Source: Bacillota bacterium (lineage in GTDB: Bacteria > Bacillota > Clostridia > Christensenellales > Aristaeellaceae). Taken from it: a DNA stretch of 28,559 bases. Below, piece after piece: positions 16,729 to 24,520 of this stretch. The DNA lies in the NCBI GenBank assembly GCA_023392515.1, contig JAEVYX010000082.1, forward strand, positions 1-28,559. The letters are read 5' to 3'. The position numbers were made by a program, and so were the translations under genes. The notes below the pieces were generated by a model. That model searched no databases. It had not been told where the DNA came from and was given only the letters and a program-made list of their open reading frames with translations. Numbering within the stretch: the stretch's first letter is position 1; each line of letters opens with the position of its first letter.

Positions 16729-16766
16729 AAGAGAGGGCTTCTTTGGGCTAAAGAGGTCCTCTCTTT
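16729..16766 (+). terminator. Terminator of the XRE regulator gene
   Basis: AAGAGAGG (16729-16736) pairs with CCTCTCTT (16758-16765). A second block inside, CTTCTTT with AAAGAGG, continues the stem with a wobble pair. It lies 14 nt after the stop codon and is followed by TTT. Confidence 0.65.
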
Positions 16767-16893
16767 GCATGCTTTCCGGCCTCTCTTCCGTTTTATCCAG
16801 TAAAGACCTTTTTTGCTGAAATATTCCGGGTCAGAAGGAAAAAAGCTGGGAAACCGGAAATACTACATAGAGGGCAAATGAAAAGGAGGAAGC

Positions 16894-17841
16894 ATGATGC
16901 ATCCTATTTTATATGTGGTTGTTCCCTGCTACAATGAGGAAGAGGTGCTTCCGGAAACTTCGAAGCGGCTCAAGGCGAAAATGGAATCCCTGGTAAGCGC
17001 CGGGAGGATAGCGCCCGAAAGCCGGGTGATGCTTGTCAACGATGGCTCCAAAGACCGCACCTGGAGCTTAATTGAGGAATTGCATAAGAAAGATCCCCTG
17101 TTCCTGGGTGTAAAGCTATCCCGGAACAGGGGCCATCAAAACGCACTGCTGGCAGGACTCATGACCGCCAAGGAAGAGGCGGAGGTGGTCATCTCCATGG
17201 ATGCCGATTTGCAGGACGATATTGATGCCGTCGACCGGTTTTTGGATGAATATGAGAAGGGAAGCGACGTCGTCTACGGGGTGCGCAGTGCCCGCAAAAC
17301 CGATACCGCCTTCAAGCGCATTACTGCTGAGGGCTTTTACAAGTTCATGAAGGCCTTGGGTGTGGATATTGTCAATAATCATGCGGATTACCGCCTGATG
17401 AGCCGCCGGGCGCTTGATGCCTTGGCAGAATACCAGGAGGTTAACCTGTTTTTGCGGGGCATCGTGCCCCTGGTGGGCTTCCCCAGCAGCATCGTGACAT
17501 ACGAGCGCCATGAACGGTTTGCCGGGGAATCCAAATATCCCTTAAAAAAAATGCTGGCCTTTGCCTTTGACGGCATTACCTCCTTCAGCATCAAGCCCAT
17601 TCGGCTGATTACCGTGCTGGGTTTCATCATTTTTGTTTTCAGCCTTTTCATGATGCTGTATACTCTCATCTCCAAGTGGACAGGCAACGCAAACAGCGGC
17701 TGGACAAGCATTGTCGGTTCCATTTGGATGATCGGCGGCATTCAGCTGCTATGCTTGGGGGTTATCGGGGAATATATCGGAAAGATTTATAATGAAACCA
17801 AGCACCGGCCCAGATACATTATTGAGAAAATACTTAAGTAG
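16894..17841 (+). CDS. Family 2 glycosyltransferase, polyprenyl-phosphate sugar transferase type (GtrB/DPM1-like)
   Basis: 315 aa. The GT-A domain starts ILYVVVPCYNEEEVLPET, with LVNDGSKDRT (48-57), the metal-binding DADLQDD (103-109), SRNRGHQNALLAG (77-89) and the acceptor-side HADYRLMSR. The C-terminus has two membrane helices (LITVLGFIIFVFSLFMMLYTL, and a second spanning WMIGGIQLLCLGVIGEYIG) and ends in KHRPRYIIEKIL. This layout is that of enzymes moving glucose or a similar sugar from a nucleotide donor onto undecaprenyl phosphate at the inner face of the membrane, for later transfer to glycans or teichoic acids. The sugar is not predictable. Two adjacent ATGs (16894 and 16897) lie 4 and 7 nt after AGGAGG; the second may be the true start. 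No flippase or GtrA-like partner is adjacent. Confidence 0.9.
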   Translation: MMHPILYVVVPCYNEEEVLPETSKRLKAKMESLVSAGRIAPESRVMLVNDGSKDRTWSLIEELHKKDPLFLGVKLSRNRGHQNALLAGLMTAKEEAEVVISMDADLQDDIDAVDRFLDEYEKGSDVVYGVRSARKTDTAFKRITAEGFYKFMKALGVDIVNNHADYRLMSRRALDALAEYQEVNLFLRGIVPLVGFPSSIVTYERHERFAGESKYPLKKMLAFAFDGITSFSIKPIRLITVLGFIIFVFSLFMMLYTLISKWTGNANSGWTSIVGSIWMIGGIQLLCLGVIGEYIGKIYNETKHRPRYIIEKILK

Positions 17842-17865
17842 CTGCAAACGAAAAGAGGCTTCTTT

Positions 17866-18600
17866 ATGTGCTTAGGGCGAAGCATCTGCTGGTACAATAA
17901 TTATGAAAATGAAATTGCGTTTTCCAGAGAAAATGGCTTTGACTTTATGCAGGTTTGGTACCAAAAAGGAAAGATTATAGTTGATACCCTGCCGGAACCC
18001 CGGGAGGCTGCCTTATTAGAAAGTGATTTTCCCATAATCCTGCATGCCGTGTTTGACTTGGATGACTTTGAGGCCTACGGCGGCGATTTGATTCGCTTAA
18101 CTTCCGCCTTGCATCATCATGAATTGATAGTTCATCCCGTATGTAAGGACCAGCCGGTTACAGCGAGAACCAGCGAAGTGCTATCCAAGCATGTAGGCAA
18201 GCTGCTTCAAAAGGCGCGGCAGGAGGGCATTACGCTGTACTTGGAAAATAACAGCGTTATAGACGGCATGCATCATACCCTTGAGGAATTATCGCTGGTG
18301 CATGGGGAAAATCCCGATTTGGAGTTGCTGCTGGATTTGGCTCACATTGATTCCTACGCACATTTGGAGCAAATCGTCAATATGAAATTCCCCAAATGTT
18401 TGCACGTGGCGGATAAGCGATTCAGCGCAGCCCATGAGCATCTGCCTTTGGGCCAGGGTGACCTGGATTTCCCTTTGATCTTTTCAAAATACTTGAAGGG
18501 TTTTGATGGGCGCATCATTATGGAAGTCATTGCCTCTCCTGAAGAGATGGCTGAATCCGGTCGGCTTCTGGCACAGGCGCTTAAAACTGCCAGCTATTGA
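17866..18600 (+). CDS. TIM-barrel sugar isomerase/epimerase-like protein (AP endonuclease 2 superfamily)
   Basis: 244 aa. It follows the pattern of the xylose isomerase-like TIM barrel: H60 in IILHAVF, H90 in LIVHPV, E127 in LYLENN, D158 and H160 in LLDLAHID, H180 in CLHVAD, H192 in EHLPLGQGDLDF and E220 in IIMEV. This constellation of Glu, Asp and His is what binds the divalent metal in sugar epimerases and in endonuclease IV. The length (shorter than EndoIV at about 280) and the lack of DNA-binding loops favour a sugar or polyol substrate. It starts 24 nt after the glycosyltransferase stop with only a modest AAAGAGG upstream, so it is probably co-transcribed and may make or modify the sugar used there. 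That link is inference. Confidence 0.7.
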   Translation: MCLGRSICWYNNYENEIAFSRENGFDFMQVWYQKGKIIVDTLPEPREAALLESDFPIILHAVFDLDDFEAYGGDLIRLTSALHHHELIVHPVCKDQPVTARTSEVLSKHVGKLLQKARQEGITLYLENNSVIDGMHHTLEELSLVHGENPDLELLLDLAHIDSYAHLEQIVNMKFPKCLHVADKRFSAAHEHLPLGQGDLDFPLIFSKYLKGFDGRIIMEVIASPEEMAESGRLLAQALKTASY

Positions 18601-18630
18601 TTTGAATAAGGTTTGACTTGGCCGAAATAA

Positions 18631-18670
18631 AAAGGGGCTGCCGCAATTTTATGACTGCGGCAGCCCCTTT
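18631..18670 (+). terminator. Terminator-like 15-bp hairpin after the TIM-barrel gene
   Basis: AAAGGGGCTGCCGCA (18631-18645) and its exact complement (18656-18670) enclose a 10-nt loop, 30 nt after the stop at 18600. The stem ends in TTT but has no long T-run. It is also the left unit of the composite repeat. Confidence 0.6.
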
Positions 18671-18829
18671 CGGCGTGTCGAAAAAGTGGCTGCGCCGCTT
18701 TTTCGAATCGACGTACACGCCGCCGATTTCGGATTTATAGTCGGAGGGGGTACCCCTCCGACACCTCCCAGAGGGTTTTTGACAGTCTGTAAGGGGCTGC
18801 CGCAATCTTATGACCGCAGCAGCCACTTT
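18631..18829. repeat. Composite palindromic element bounded by two 39-bp near-identical units
   Basis: Two copies of a 39-bp unit (18632-18670 and 18791-18829) agree at 35 of 39 positions and lie in the same orientation. The first folds into a perfect 15-bp hairpin (18631-18645 with 18656-18670, loop 10) and doubles as the terminator after the TIM-barrel gene. Between the copies are two more palindromes. One is a long nested hairpin at 18671-18722 (CGGCGTGT with ACACGCCG outside, TCGAAAAAG with CTTTTTCGA inside). The other is a 10-bp stem GTCGGAGGGG / CCCCTCCGAC at 18740-18762. TTTTTGACAGTCTG (18776-18789) precedes the second unit. No protein is plausible here. It looks like a non-coding dispersed repeat, though copy number in the genome is unknown. 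Confidence 0.7.
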
Positions 18830-18851
18830 CCATATAACTAAATAGATAAGG

Positions 18852-21452
18852 CTACATGATAATCAGTTCTCCCTGATCGTTCACATCCACCGTCAATTGC
18901 CTGCCGGGCTGAAGGTCATTTTGAATCAGCCTCCTGGCTACCAGCGTTTCCACCCGGCTTTGCAAAAACCGTTTCAGAGGCCTTGCGCCATAGATGGGAT
19001 CAAAGCCCTGGTCGATCACCATTTGTTTAGCCGCCGGGGTTAGCAGCACCTTAAGCTGTTTGTCTTCCAGGCGTTTTTGCAAATGGGCAAGGAGCAGGTC
19101 CACAATCCGGCCGATCTCCTGGCGGTCCAGCGGCTTGTAGAATACGATTTCGTCAATACGGTTCAAAAACTCCGGCCTGAACTGCATTTTCAGCATGCCC
19201 TCCACCTGTTTGCGGGCGCTGTCGGAAATCTGCCCTTCCGGGGTTATGCCCTCCAGGATATATTCGGAGCCCAGGTTGCTGGTCATAATAAGGATGGTAT
19301 TTTTGAAATCCACTGTCCGGCCCTGGGAATCGGTAATCCGCCCGTCATCCAATACCTGCAAAAGCACATTGAACACTTCGGGGTGCGCCTTTTCCACCTC
19401 GTCAAACAGCACCACACAGTAAGGCTTGCGCCGGACCGCCTCGGTAAGCTGTCCACCTTCATCATAGCCCACATATCCCGGAGGTGCGCCGATCAGACGA
19501 GATACAGAGAATTTCTCCATGTATTCGGACATATCGATGCGCACCAGATTCTTTTCATCGTCAAACAACGCCTGGGCCAGCGCCTTGGCCAGCTCGGTTT
19601 TGCCCACCCCTGTGGGGCCAAGAAACAGGAAGGAACCAATCGGCCGATTCGGGTCTGCAATGCCTGCCCGGCTGCGGAGAATGGCTTCCGATACCTTGCG
19701 CACCGCCTCATCCTGGCCGATAACCCGCTGATGAAGGATTGATTCCAATTGCAGCAGCTTTTCCCTTTCCCCTTCCACAAGCCGCTGCACGGGAATACCT
19801 GTCCACCGGGCAACAATCCTGGCGATTTCCTCATCGGTTACTTTGTCCCTTAGCAGGCTTTGGGCACCTTTGTTCCTTTCGGCAATTTCCTCTTCCGCAT
19901 CCAATTCCTTTTGCAGCCGGGGCAGTTCGCCGTATTTCAATTCTGCGGCGCGATTCAGGTCATAATTCCGCTCTGCCCGCTCAATCTCGGCACCCAGCCG
20001 TTCCAAATCTTCCCGTAGCTTTTGCACCTTGCCAATGGCAGTCTTTTCGTTCTCCCACTTGGCTTTCATCTGCGAAAATTCGTCCCGAAGGTCGGAAAGC
20101 TCCTTTTGCAGATCGTTCAGATGCTCCCGGCTGAGTTCATCCTCTTCCTTTTTTAGCGCAGCTTCTTCAATTTCCAATTGCATAATCTTGCGGGAAATTT
20201 CGTCCAGCTCCACCGGCAGGCTGTCGATTTCCGTGCGGATCATGGCGCAGGCCTCGTCCACCAGGTCGATGGCTTTATCCGGCAAAAACCGGTCGGAAAT
20301 ATAGCGATTGGAGAGGGTGGCTGCGGCAATCAGCGCGCCATCCTGAATCTTGACACCATGGAACACCTCGTAGCGCTCCTTGAGGCCCCGCAGGATGGAG
20401 ATGGTATCCTCCACTGTGGGTTCCCCCACCAGCACCGGCTGAAACCGCCGCTCCAGGGCCGCATCCTTTTCTATATATTTGCGGTATTCATCCAGCGTCG
20501 TGGCACCGATGCAGTGCAATTCACCCCGGGCCAGCAGAGGTTTTAGAAGGTTTCCTGCGTCCATGGCTCCTTCGGCTTTGCCCGCCCCGACAATGTTATG
20601 GAGTTCATCAATAAAGAGGATGGTTTTCCCCTCACTCTTTTTGATTTCCGCCAGCACGGCCTTCATCCGCTCCTCAAACTCGCCCCGGAATTTTGCCCCG
20701 GCGATGAGGCTGCCCATATCCAAAGAAAAAATTTTCCGATCCTTGAGGCCCTCGGGCACATCCCCCCGTACGATGCGCAGCGCCAAGCCCTCGGCAATGG
20801 CAGTTTTGCCCACGCCCGGCTCGCCAATCAGCACAGGGTTGTTTTTCGTTTTTCGGGACAGGATGCGGATTACATTTCGGATTTCATTGTCCCGGCCGAT
20901 CACCGGGTCCAGCTTTTGATTTCTGGCCAGCTCCACCAGGTCAGCCCCATATTTAGCCAATGCGTCATACGTACCCTCGGGGCTGTCGGTAGTTACCCTG
21001 GCGGCTCCGCGCACAGTAGACAAGGCCTGCAAAAAATCATCGGCCTTTACGGAAAACCGGTCCAGGATGGGCTTCAAGACCCGGTCGGCCTTCTCCATCA
21101 GCCCCATCCACACGTGCTCCACGGACAGGTATTCGTCCTTCATCTGCGCAGCCCGCTGTTCCCCGAATAGCAATGCCTTTTCCACATCGGGAGCCACGTA
21201 GATTTTATCAGCTTCCCGGCCCGGGCCGGATACTTTGGGGAGCCTTCCTACCGCTTCGGACAATGCGCCGGCCAATAGATTCCCGTCGATATCCATTTTG
21301 CTTAGCAGCTGCGGAATAAGGCCTTCCGGCTGGGCCAACAGCGCATAGGCCAGATGGACCTGTTCCACTTGCACATTTTGATATTCCACTGCCATGTGCT
21401 GGGCTTCCCGGAGAACCTCCAGGGTTTTCTGGGTATATTTATTCACATTCAT
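18852..21452 (-). CDS. clpB: ATP-dependent disaggregase ClpB
   Basis: 866 aa, close to E. coli ClpB (857). Domains in order are the Clp N-domain (1-145), AAA1 with Walker A GEPGVGKT (210-217) and Walker B ILFIDE (278-283), the coiled-coil middle domain (about 405-530, rich in Glu/Lys/Leu), and AAA2 with Walker A GPTGVGKT (612-619), pore loop GYVGYDEG (659-666) and Walker B VVLFDEVEKAH (680-690). The middle domain separates ClpB from ClpA and ClpC, and no ClpP-binding tripeptide loop is evident. With DnaK it rescues aggregated proteins after heat stress. The start is ATG at 21452 with GGAGG 10 nt upstream; an earlier in-frame ATG at 21482 overlaps the predicted leader and operator. It is monocistronic, with a sigma-A promoter and a CtsR box. 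Confidence 0.96.
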   Translation of the reverse strand: MNVNKYTQKTLEVLREAQHMAVEYQNVQVEQVHLAYALLAQPEGLIPQLLSKMDIDGNLLAGALSEAVGRLPKVSGPGREADKIYVAPDVEKALLFGEQRAAQMKDEYLSVEHVWMGLMEKADRVLKPILDRFSVKADDFLQALSTVRGAARVTTDSPEGTYDALAKYGADLVELARNQKLDPVIGRDNEIRNVIRILSRKTKNNPVLIGEPGVGKTAIAEGLALRIVRGDVPEGLKDRKIFSLDMGSLIAGAKFRGEFEERMKAVLAEIKKSEGKTILFIDELHNIVGAGKAEGAMDAGNLLKPLLARGELHCIGATTLDEYRKYIEKDAALERRFQPVLVGEPTVEDTISILRGLKERYEVFHGVKIQDGALIAAATLSNRYISDRFLPDKAIDLVDEACAMIRTEIDSLPVELDEISRKIMQLEIEEAALKKEEDELSREHLNDLQKELSDLRDEFSQMKAKWENEKTAIGKVQKLREDLERLGAEIERAERNYDLNRAAELKYGELPRLQKELDAEEEIAERNKGAQSLLRDKVTDEEIARIVARWTGIPVQRLVEGEREKLLQLESILHQRVIGQDEAVRKVSEAILRSRAGIADPNRPIGSFLFLGPTGVGKTELAKALAQALFDDEKNLVRIDMSEYMEKFSVSRLIGAPPGYVGYDEGGQLTEAVRRKPYCVVLFDEVEKAHPEVFNVLLQVLDDGRITDSQGRTVDFKNTILIMTSNLGSEYILEGITPEGQISDSARKQVEGMLKMQFRPEFLNRIDEIVFYKPLDRQEIGRIVDLLLAHLQKRLEDKQLKVLLTPAAKQMVIDQGFDPIYGARPLKRFLQSRVETLVARRLIQNDLQPGRQLTVDVNDQGELIIM

Positions 21453-21482
21453 CGAAATTGCACCTCCAAGGGCAAAATACAT

Positions 21483-21499
21483 TTTGACTATCTTTGACC
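21483..21499 (-). promoter_or_regulatory. CtsR operator upstream of clpB
   Basis: On the minus strand the site reads GGTCAAAGATAGTCAAA, which matches the established CtsR heptad direct repeat (GGTCAAA-N3-GGTCAAA) at all positions but the first G of the second heptad. It lies just downstream of the clpB -10, across the predicted transcription start, so a bound repressor would block initiation. Confidence 0.88.
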
Positions 21500-21505
21500 T
21501 TCTTT

Positions 21506-21533
21506 ATTTTACCTTATTTCGCCCGATTGTCAA
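21506..21533 (-). promoter_or_regulatory. clpB promoter
   Basis: On the minus strand TTGACA (21528-21533) and TAAAAT (21506-21511) are 16 nt apart. The predicted transcription start falls at about 21499, inside or beside the CtsR box. Confidence 0.75.
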
Positions 21534-21667
21534 GGCCTATTTTTAGATTTTTGAATGCTTGTCATACAAATCAGATGAATAAAAAAACCCAATGGAAACC
21601 CATTACAAAGGTCCCCCTTGAGCTTTTTCGTGATACCTTCTATCATCCGATAGAAAGTCTTTTCTGC

Positions 21668-22246
21668 TTAGTCCTCCATGCTCAATTCCTTATAGGGGCC
21701 CAACTCTCCCTTTGCCCAATGGCGGCGGCAGAGGCTGACATACCGGCTGTCGCCTCCCAAGACGATCTGCTCCCCTTCCTTGATAACCCGGCCATCCATC
21801 ACCCGGGCGTTGCAGATGGCTTTTTTCCCGCACCAGCAGATGGTTTTCACTTCTTCAATGGTATCTGCCCAAGCCAGCAACCATTGGCTACCCTCAAACA
21901 GATTGCCCTGGAAATCGGCCCGCAGGCCATAGGCGATGACCGGGATATTTTGCACGTCCACGATATGCACCAACATTTCCACCTGTGCTTTTGTAAGAAA
22001 CTGCGCCTCATCCACAATCAGGCAGGCGTATCCGCTCAGGTCCATATGCTCCACTTCTTCCATGAAGTAGCAGGAGGTTTGTAAACCGCTGCGGGAACGG
22101 ACAGTCCGCTCTCCGTCCCGATTGTCCAGTTGAGGTTTGACCATGAGAACCTTTTGGTTGCGCTCCAGATAATTATGCTGCACCATAATCGCATTGGCCG
22201 TTTTACTGGAGCCCATGGCCCCGTAGCGAAAATAAAGCTTTGCCAT
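21668..22246 (-). CDS. tdk: Thymidine kinase (type II)
   Basis: 192 aa, the standard length. It closely follows the E. coli Tdk pattern: KLYFRYGAMGSSKT P-loop region (3-16), LIVDEAQFLT (Walker B-like), YGLRADFQGNLFEGSQWLLAWAD, the zinc site CWCGKKA with a second half CRRHW, and GEQIVLGG. It phosphorylates thymidine (and deoxyuridine) with ATP in nucleoside salvage. The P-loop has Ser in place of the usual Gly before Lys. ATG at 22246 is chosen because AGGAGA lies 6 nt upstream and the protein then starts exactly where the family does; the open frame extends another 70 codons without family match. It follows the GT2 gene by 50 nt on the same strand, and no separate promoter is clear, so the two may share a transcript. 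Confidence 0.93.
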   Translation of the reverse strand: MAKLYFRYGAMGSSKTANAIMVQHNYLERNQKVLMVKPQLDNRDGERTVRSRSGLQTSCYFMEEVEHMDLSGYACLIVDEAQFLTKAQVEMLVHIVDVQNIPVIAYGLRADFQGNLFEGSQWLLAWADTIEEVKTICWCGKKAICNARVMDGRVIKEGEQIVLGGDSRYVSLCRRHWAKGELGPYKELSMED

Positions 22247-22296
22247 ATGATCTCTCCTGACTGATGAAATAAAATGAATTGATGCATGCGCAGCCG

Positions 22297-23244
22297 TCAG
22301 CAAAAAAACAGTTGCCCAAGGCAAGGGAAAACCCCTTGCTTCAGATAGCCGAATCGAATCAGGGTCTCGATCCGCTTGGCTTTGCCTGCCTTGCCAAGGC
22401 CACTGTAGCGGGCAACGGACCGGGCCATTTCTTCCGGCAGAAGAGATATATAGCACGCAAGAAAATCTTCCGCCTGCCCATAGCTTTGAAAAAGGCGGTG
22501 CCTGGTTTCCCCTCCCTGGGAGACCGCCTTGAAAAACTTATTTGAAAGCCCGCCGCCCTGGCTGCCTACCTGGTTCCTGCCATGCTGGCGATAGTCCACC
22601 GTGGGCTTGTCCAAAAACAATATATGCCCCATGGCACAAGCAGCCATGGCCGCCCACCAATCATGCATAGCCATAGCCTTAGCCGGGGCCATTTTCAATA
22701 GAAGGGCCAAACTGCGGTTGATCATCATGGTGCAGCCCGTTACATGATTTTGTACAAGCAGCCGGTTCAAATTATTTTGGTTTGGATTCAGCTTTTGATA
22801 TTGGAAAAAGGACGGAGCAATGATCGCAAGGTTTTCATCCACCACCGCAAGGTCTGTATGGACAAGCAGCGGCGTTTCTTTTCCATATTGTTTTTCTCCC
22901 GCCCGCATGGCGGCCAGTGTGGTTTCCAGCTTATCCTGCCGCCACCTATCGTCCTGATCGGAAAAGCAGACGTAATCCGCCTGGCTTTTATCAAGCAGGC
23001 TCATGAAATTTCCCTTGGCGCTTTTTACGTGATCCGGGCCGGATATCCGGTGAATTTTATCAGGATGGGCGTCTTCGTACGCCGCAAGGATATGCACCGT
23101 TTCATCGGTGGAGCCGTCATCCTGCCAAAGCAATTGAAAATCCTGCTCTGTTTGGGTTAGGATGGAATCCAATTGCTCAGGCAAAAACCGCTCCCCATTG
23201 AAGGCAGCCATCAAAACATCTATCATGGCGCTGCTTTTTCCCAT
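22297..23244 (-). CDS. Family 2 glycosyltransferase (rhamnosyltransferase-like)
   Basis: 315 aa from the chosen start. The GT-A domain shows VLMAAFNGERFLPEQLDSILTQT, QDDGSTDET and the DxD-like FSDQDDRWRQDKL, followed by TGCTMMINRSL and MHDWWAAMAA, a layout common in glycosyltransferases of capsule and cell-wall rhamnan clusters. There are no clear membrane helices, so it acts in the cytoplasm or at the inner membrane face. Donor and acceptor are unknown. ATG at 23244 is called; an in-frame ATG at 23226 also fits the family start but has no Shine-Dalgarno, and the one for 23244 (AGG 5 nt away) is weak too. With TATAAT only about 20 nt upstream of 23244, the mRNA leader is very short. No other polysaccharide genes are adjacent. 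Confidence 0.83.
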   Translation of the reverse strand: MGKSSAMIDVLMAAFNGERFLPEQLDSILTQTEQDFQLLWQDDGSTDETVHILAAYEDAHPDKIHRISGPDHVKSAKGNFMSLLDKSQADYVCFSDQDDRWRQDKLETTLAAMRAGEKQYGKETPLLVHTDLAVVDENLAIIAPSFFQYQKLNPNQNNLNRLLVQNHVTGCTMMINRSLALLLKMAPAKAMAMHDWWAAMAACAMGHILFLDKPTVDYRQHGRNQVGSQGGGLSNKFFKAVSQGGETRHRLFQSYGQAEDFLACYISLLPEEMARSVARYSGLGKAGKAKRIETLIRFGYLKQGVFPCLGQLFFC

Positions 23245-23263
23245 CCCATCCTGTATTTTTTTT

Positions 23264-23292
23264 ATTATAACATGCTGCTTCTTATCACGCAA
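23264..23292 (-). promoter_or_regulatory. Extended -10 promoter for the GT2-tdk pair
   Basis: On the minus strand TGtTATAAT (TATAAT at 23264-23269) is a perfect extended -10; TTGCGT (23287-23292) lies 17 nt upstream. The leader to ATG 23244 would be only about 12 nt. Confidence 0.65.
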
Positions 23293-23339
23293 CGCAGCAA
23301 GCCCATCTCAACAGACCTTATCTAATATTTTCGACCCAT

Positions 23340-23368
23340 TTGACAGGAAAGGGGAGCGATGCTACACT
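23340..23368 (+). promoter_or_regulatory. Promoter for the serine hydrolase gene
   Basis: Consensus TTGACA (23340-23345) and TACACT (23363-23368) are 17 nt apart, with TGc giving an extended -10. The start codon at 23401 lies about 25 nt after the predicted transcription start. Confidence 0.75.
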
Positions 23369-23400
23369 GAAACGCAAAATACAGGAAAAGAGGAGCCTTT

Positions 23401-24456
23401 ATGCCTTCTTTTGAAGATGCCCGCCGTTTGATGGCGCAAGCCGTGCAAGACAAAATTGTTCCCTCCGCAGCGCTGGCGGTAGGGATAAAGGATACGGTAT
23501 TCCTCATGGAAACCTGGGGGCGAACCTCCCTTCCGGACGGGCCCTTGGCAAATGTCCATACACGTTATGACATGGCCTCCCTCACCAAGGTAATTGCCAC
23601 CTCCATGATTGCCTTTCATGCCCTGGAGCATGGGCTTATTTGCCTTTATGATTCCATCGGCCTCTTTTTGGATGCGCCCGCAGAGAAACAGGGGATTACC
23701 ATACGCCATCTTTTAACCCACACCGGGGGCATTGTAGACCATATCATGCTTTCGGAAGAAATAAGCGACCCGCAGACGGTCTGCGACTGCATCCTCGCAT
23801 GGCCTCTATCCGCTGCCGTGGGGGAAAGGGTCATTTATAGCTGCATGGGCTTTATCCTGCTGGGGGCTATTCTGGAAAAGGTGTACGGCAAACCCCTGGA
23901 CGTTTTGGCGCAGACTTTGGTTTTTGATCCTTTGGGTATGAAAAACACTGGCTATTGTCCCCAAGGTGAGAATTTTGCTGCCACAGAAGCCGATCCTCAA
24001 ACAGGGCGGATGCTCTGTGGCGTCGTCCATGATGAGAACGCCCGGTTCCTGGGCGGTGTCAGCGCCAACGCGGGGCTGTTTTCTGATATCCAGGATTGCG
24101 CGCGCTTTGCATCCATGCTGGCTATGGGAGGCGCTTTGGAAGGAAAGCAATTTCTAAGCCCTGCCATGCTGAAAACTGCCATTCAAAACTATACACCGGG
24201 AAACGACCAGCACAGGGGATTGGGTTTTCACCTGGCTGGGACAGAAGGAAATTTCATGGGGGATTTGTTTCCTCCGTGCAGTTTCGGGCACACCGGATTT
24301 ACCGGGACTTCGCTAGCGGTGGACCCAACCACCGGGCTTTATATCGTGCTGCTTACCAACAGGGTGCATCCCACCCGGCAAAACAGCGGGCACCTGCGCC
24401 TGCGCCGACTCCTGCACAACGCCGTATACGCCGCCTTTTCCCGGGAGATGTTCTGA
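23401..24456 (+). CDS. Beta-lactamase-fold serine hydrolase (class C / PBP4*-like esterase family)
   Basis: 351 aa. The fold is recognised from ASLTKVIA with the SxxK motif (S60, K63), IRHLLTHTGG (101-110), the tyrosine of the second motif at Y146 (YSC) and the third motif GHTG (H297-G299) in SFGHTGFTGTSLAVDP. Such proteins include esterases, D-aminopeptidases, PBP4*-like carboxypeptidases and, less often, true beta-lactamases. Without a signal peptide this one is probably cytoplasmic, which argues against antibiotic resistance. The second motif has Cys where YxN is usual. ATG at 23401 follows AGAGGAG at 5 nt. An Amidase_6 gene follows after 64 nt on the same strand and may share the transcript. 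Confidence 0.87.
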   Translation: MPSFEDARRLMAQAVQDKIVPSAALAVGIKDTVFLMETWGRTSLPDGPLANVHTRYDMASLTKVIATSMIAFHALEHGLICLYDSIGLFLDAPAEKQGITIRHLLTHTGGIVDHIMLSEEISDPQTVCDCILAWPLSAAVGERVIYSCMGFILLGAILEKVYGKPLDVLAQTLVFDPLGMKNTGYCPQGENFAATEADPQTGRMLCGVVHDENARFLGGVSANAGLFSDIQDCARFASMLAMGGALEGKQFLSPAMLKTAIQNYTPGNDQHRGLGFHLAGTEGNFMGDLFPPCSFGHTGFTGTSLAVDPTTGLYIVLLTNRVHPTRQNSGHLRLRRLLHNAVYAAFSREMF

Positions 24457-24520
24457 CTAATTTCAGGTACCAAAGAGATTGGCGAAGCATAAGCTGGTAA
24501 AAAAACGGCAGGTGAAACCC

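Noticed and set aside
18581..18826. Short minus-strand open frame across the composite repeat
   Set aside because: It is made of the palindromes themselves, has no Shine-Dalgarno, and similar spurious frames arise in any GC-rich hairpin repeat.
21453..21667. CIRCE-type HrcA operator or a strong terminator between clpB and tdk
   Set aside because: Only the CtsR heptads are clear. The TTCTATC/GATAGAA pair at 21640-21656 is just 7 bp and lacks a T-run.
23401..24456. Beta-lactam resistance suggested by the beta-lactamase fold
   Set aside because: No signal peptide and an altered second motif; most such proteins are esterases or peptidases.
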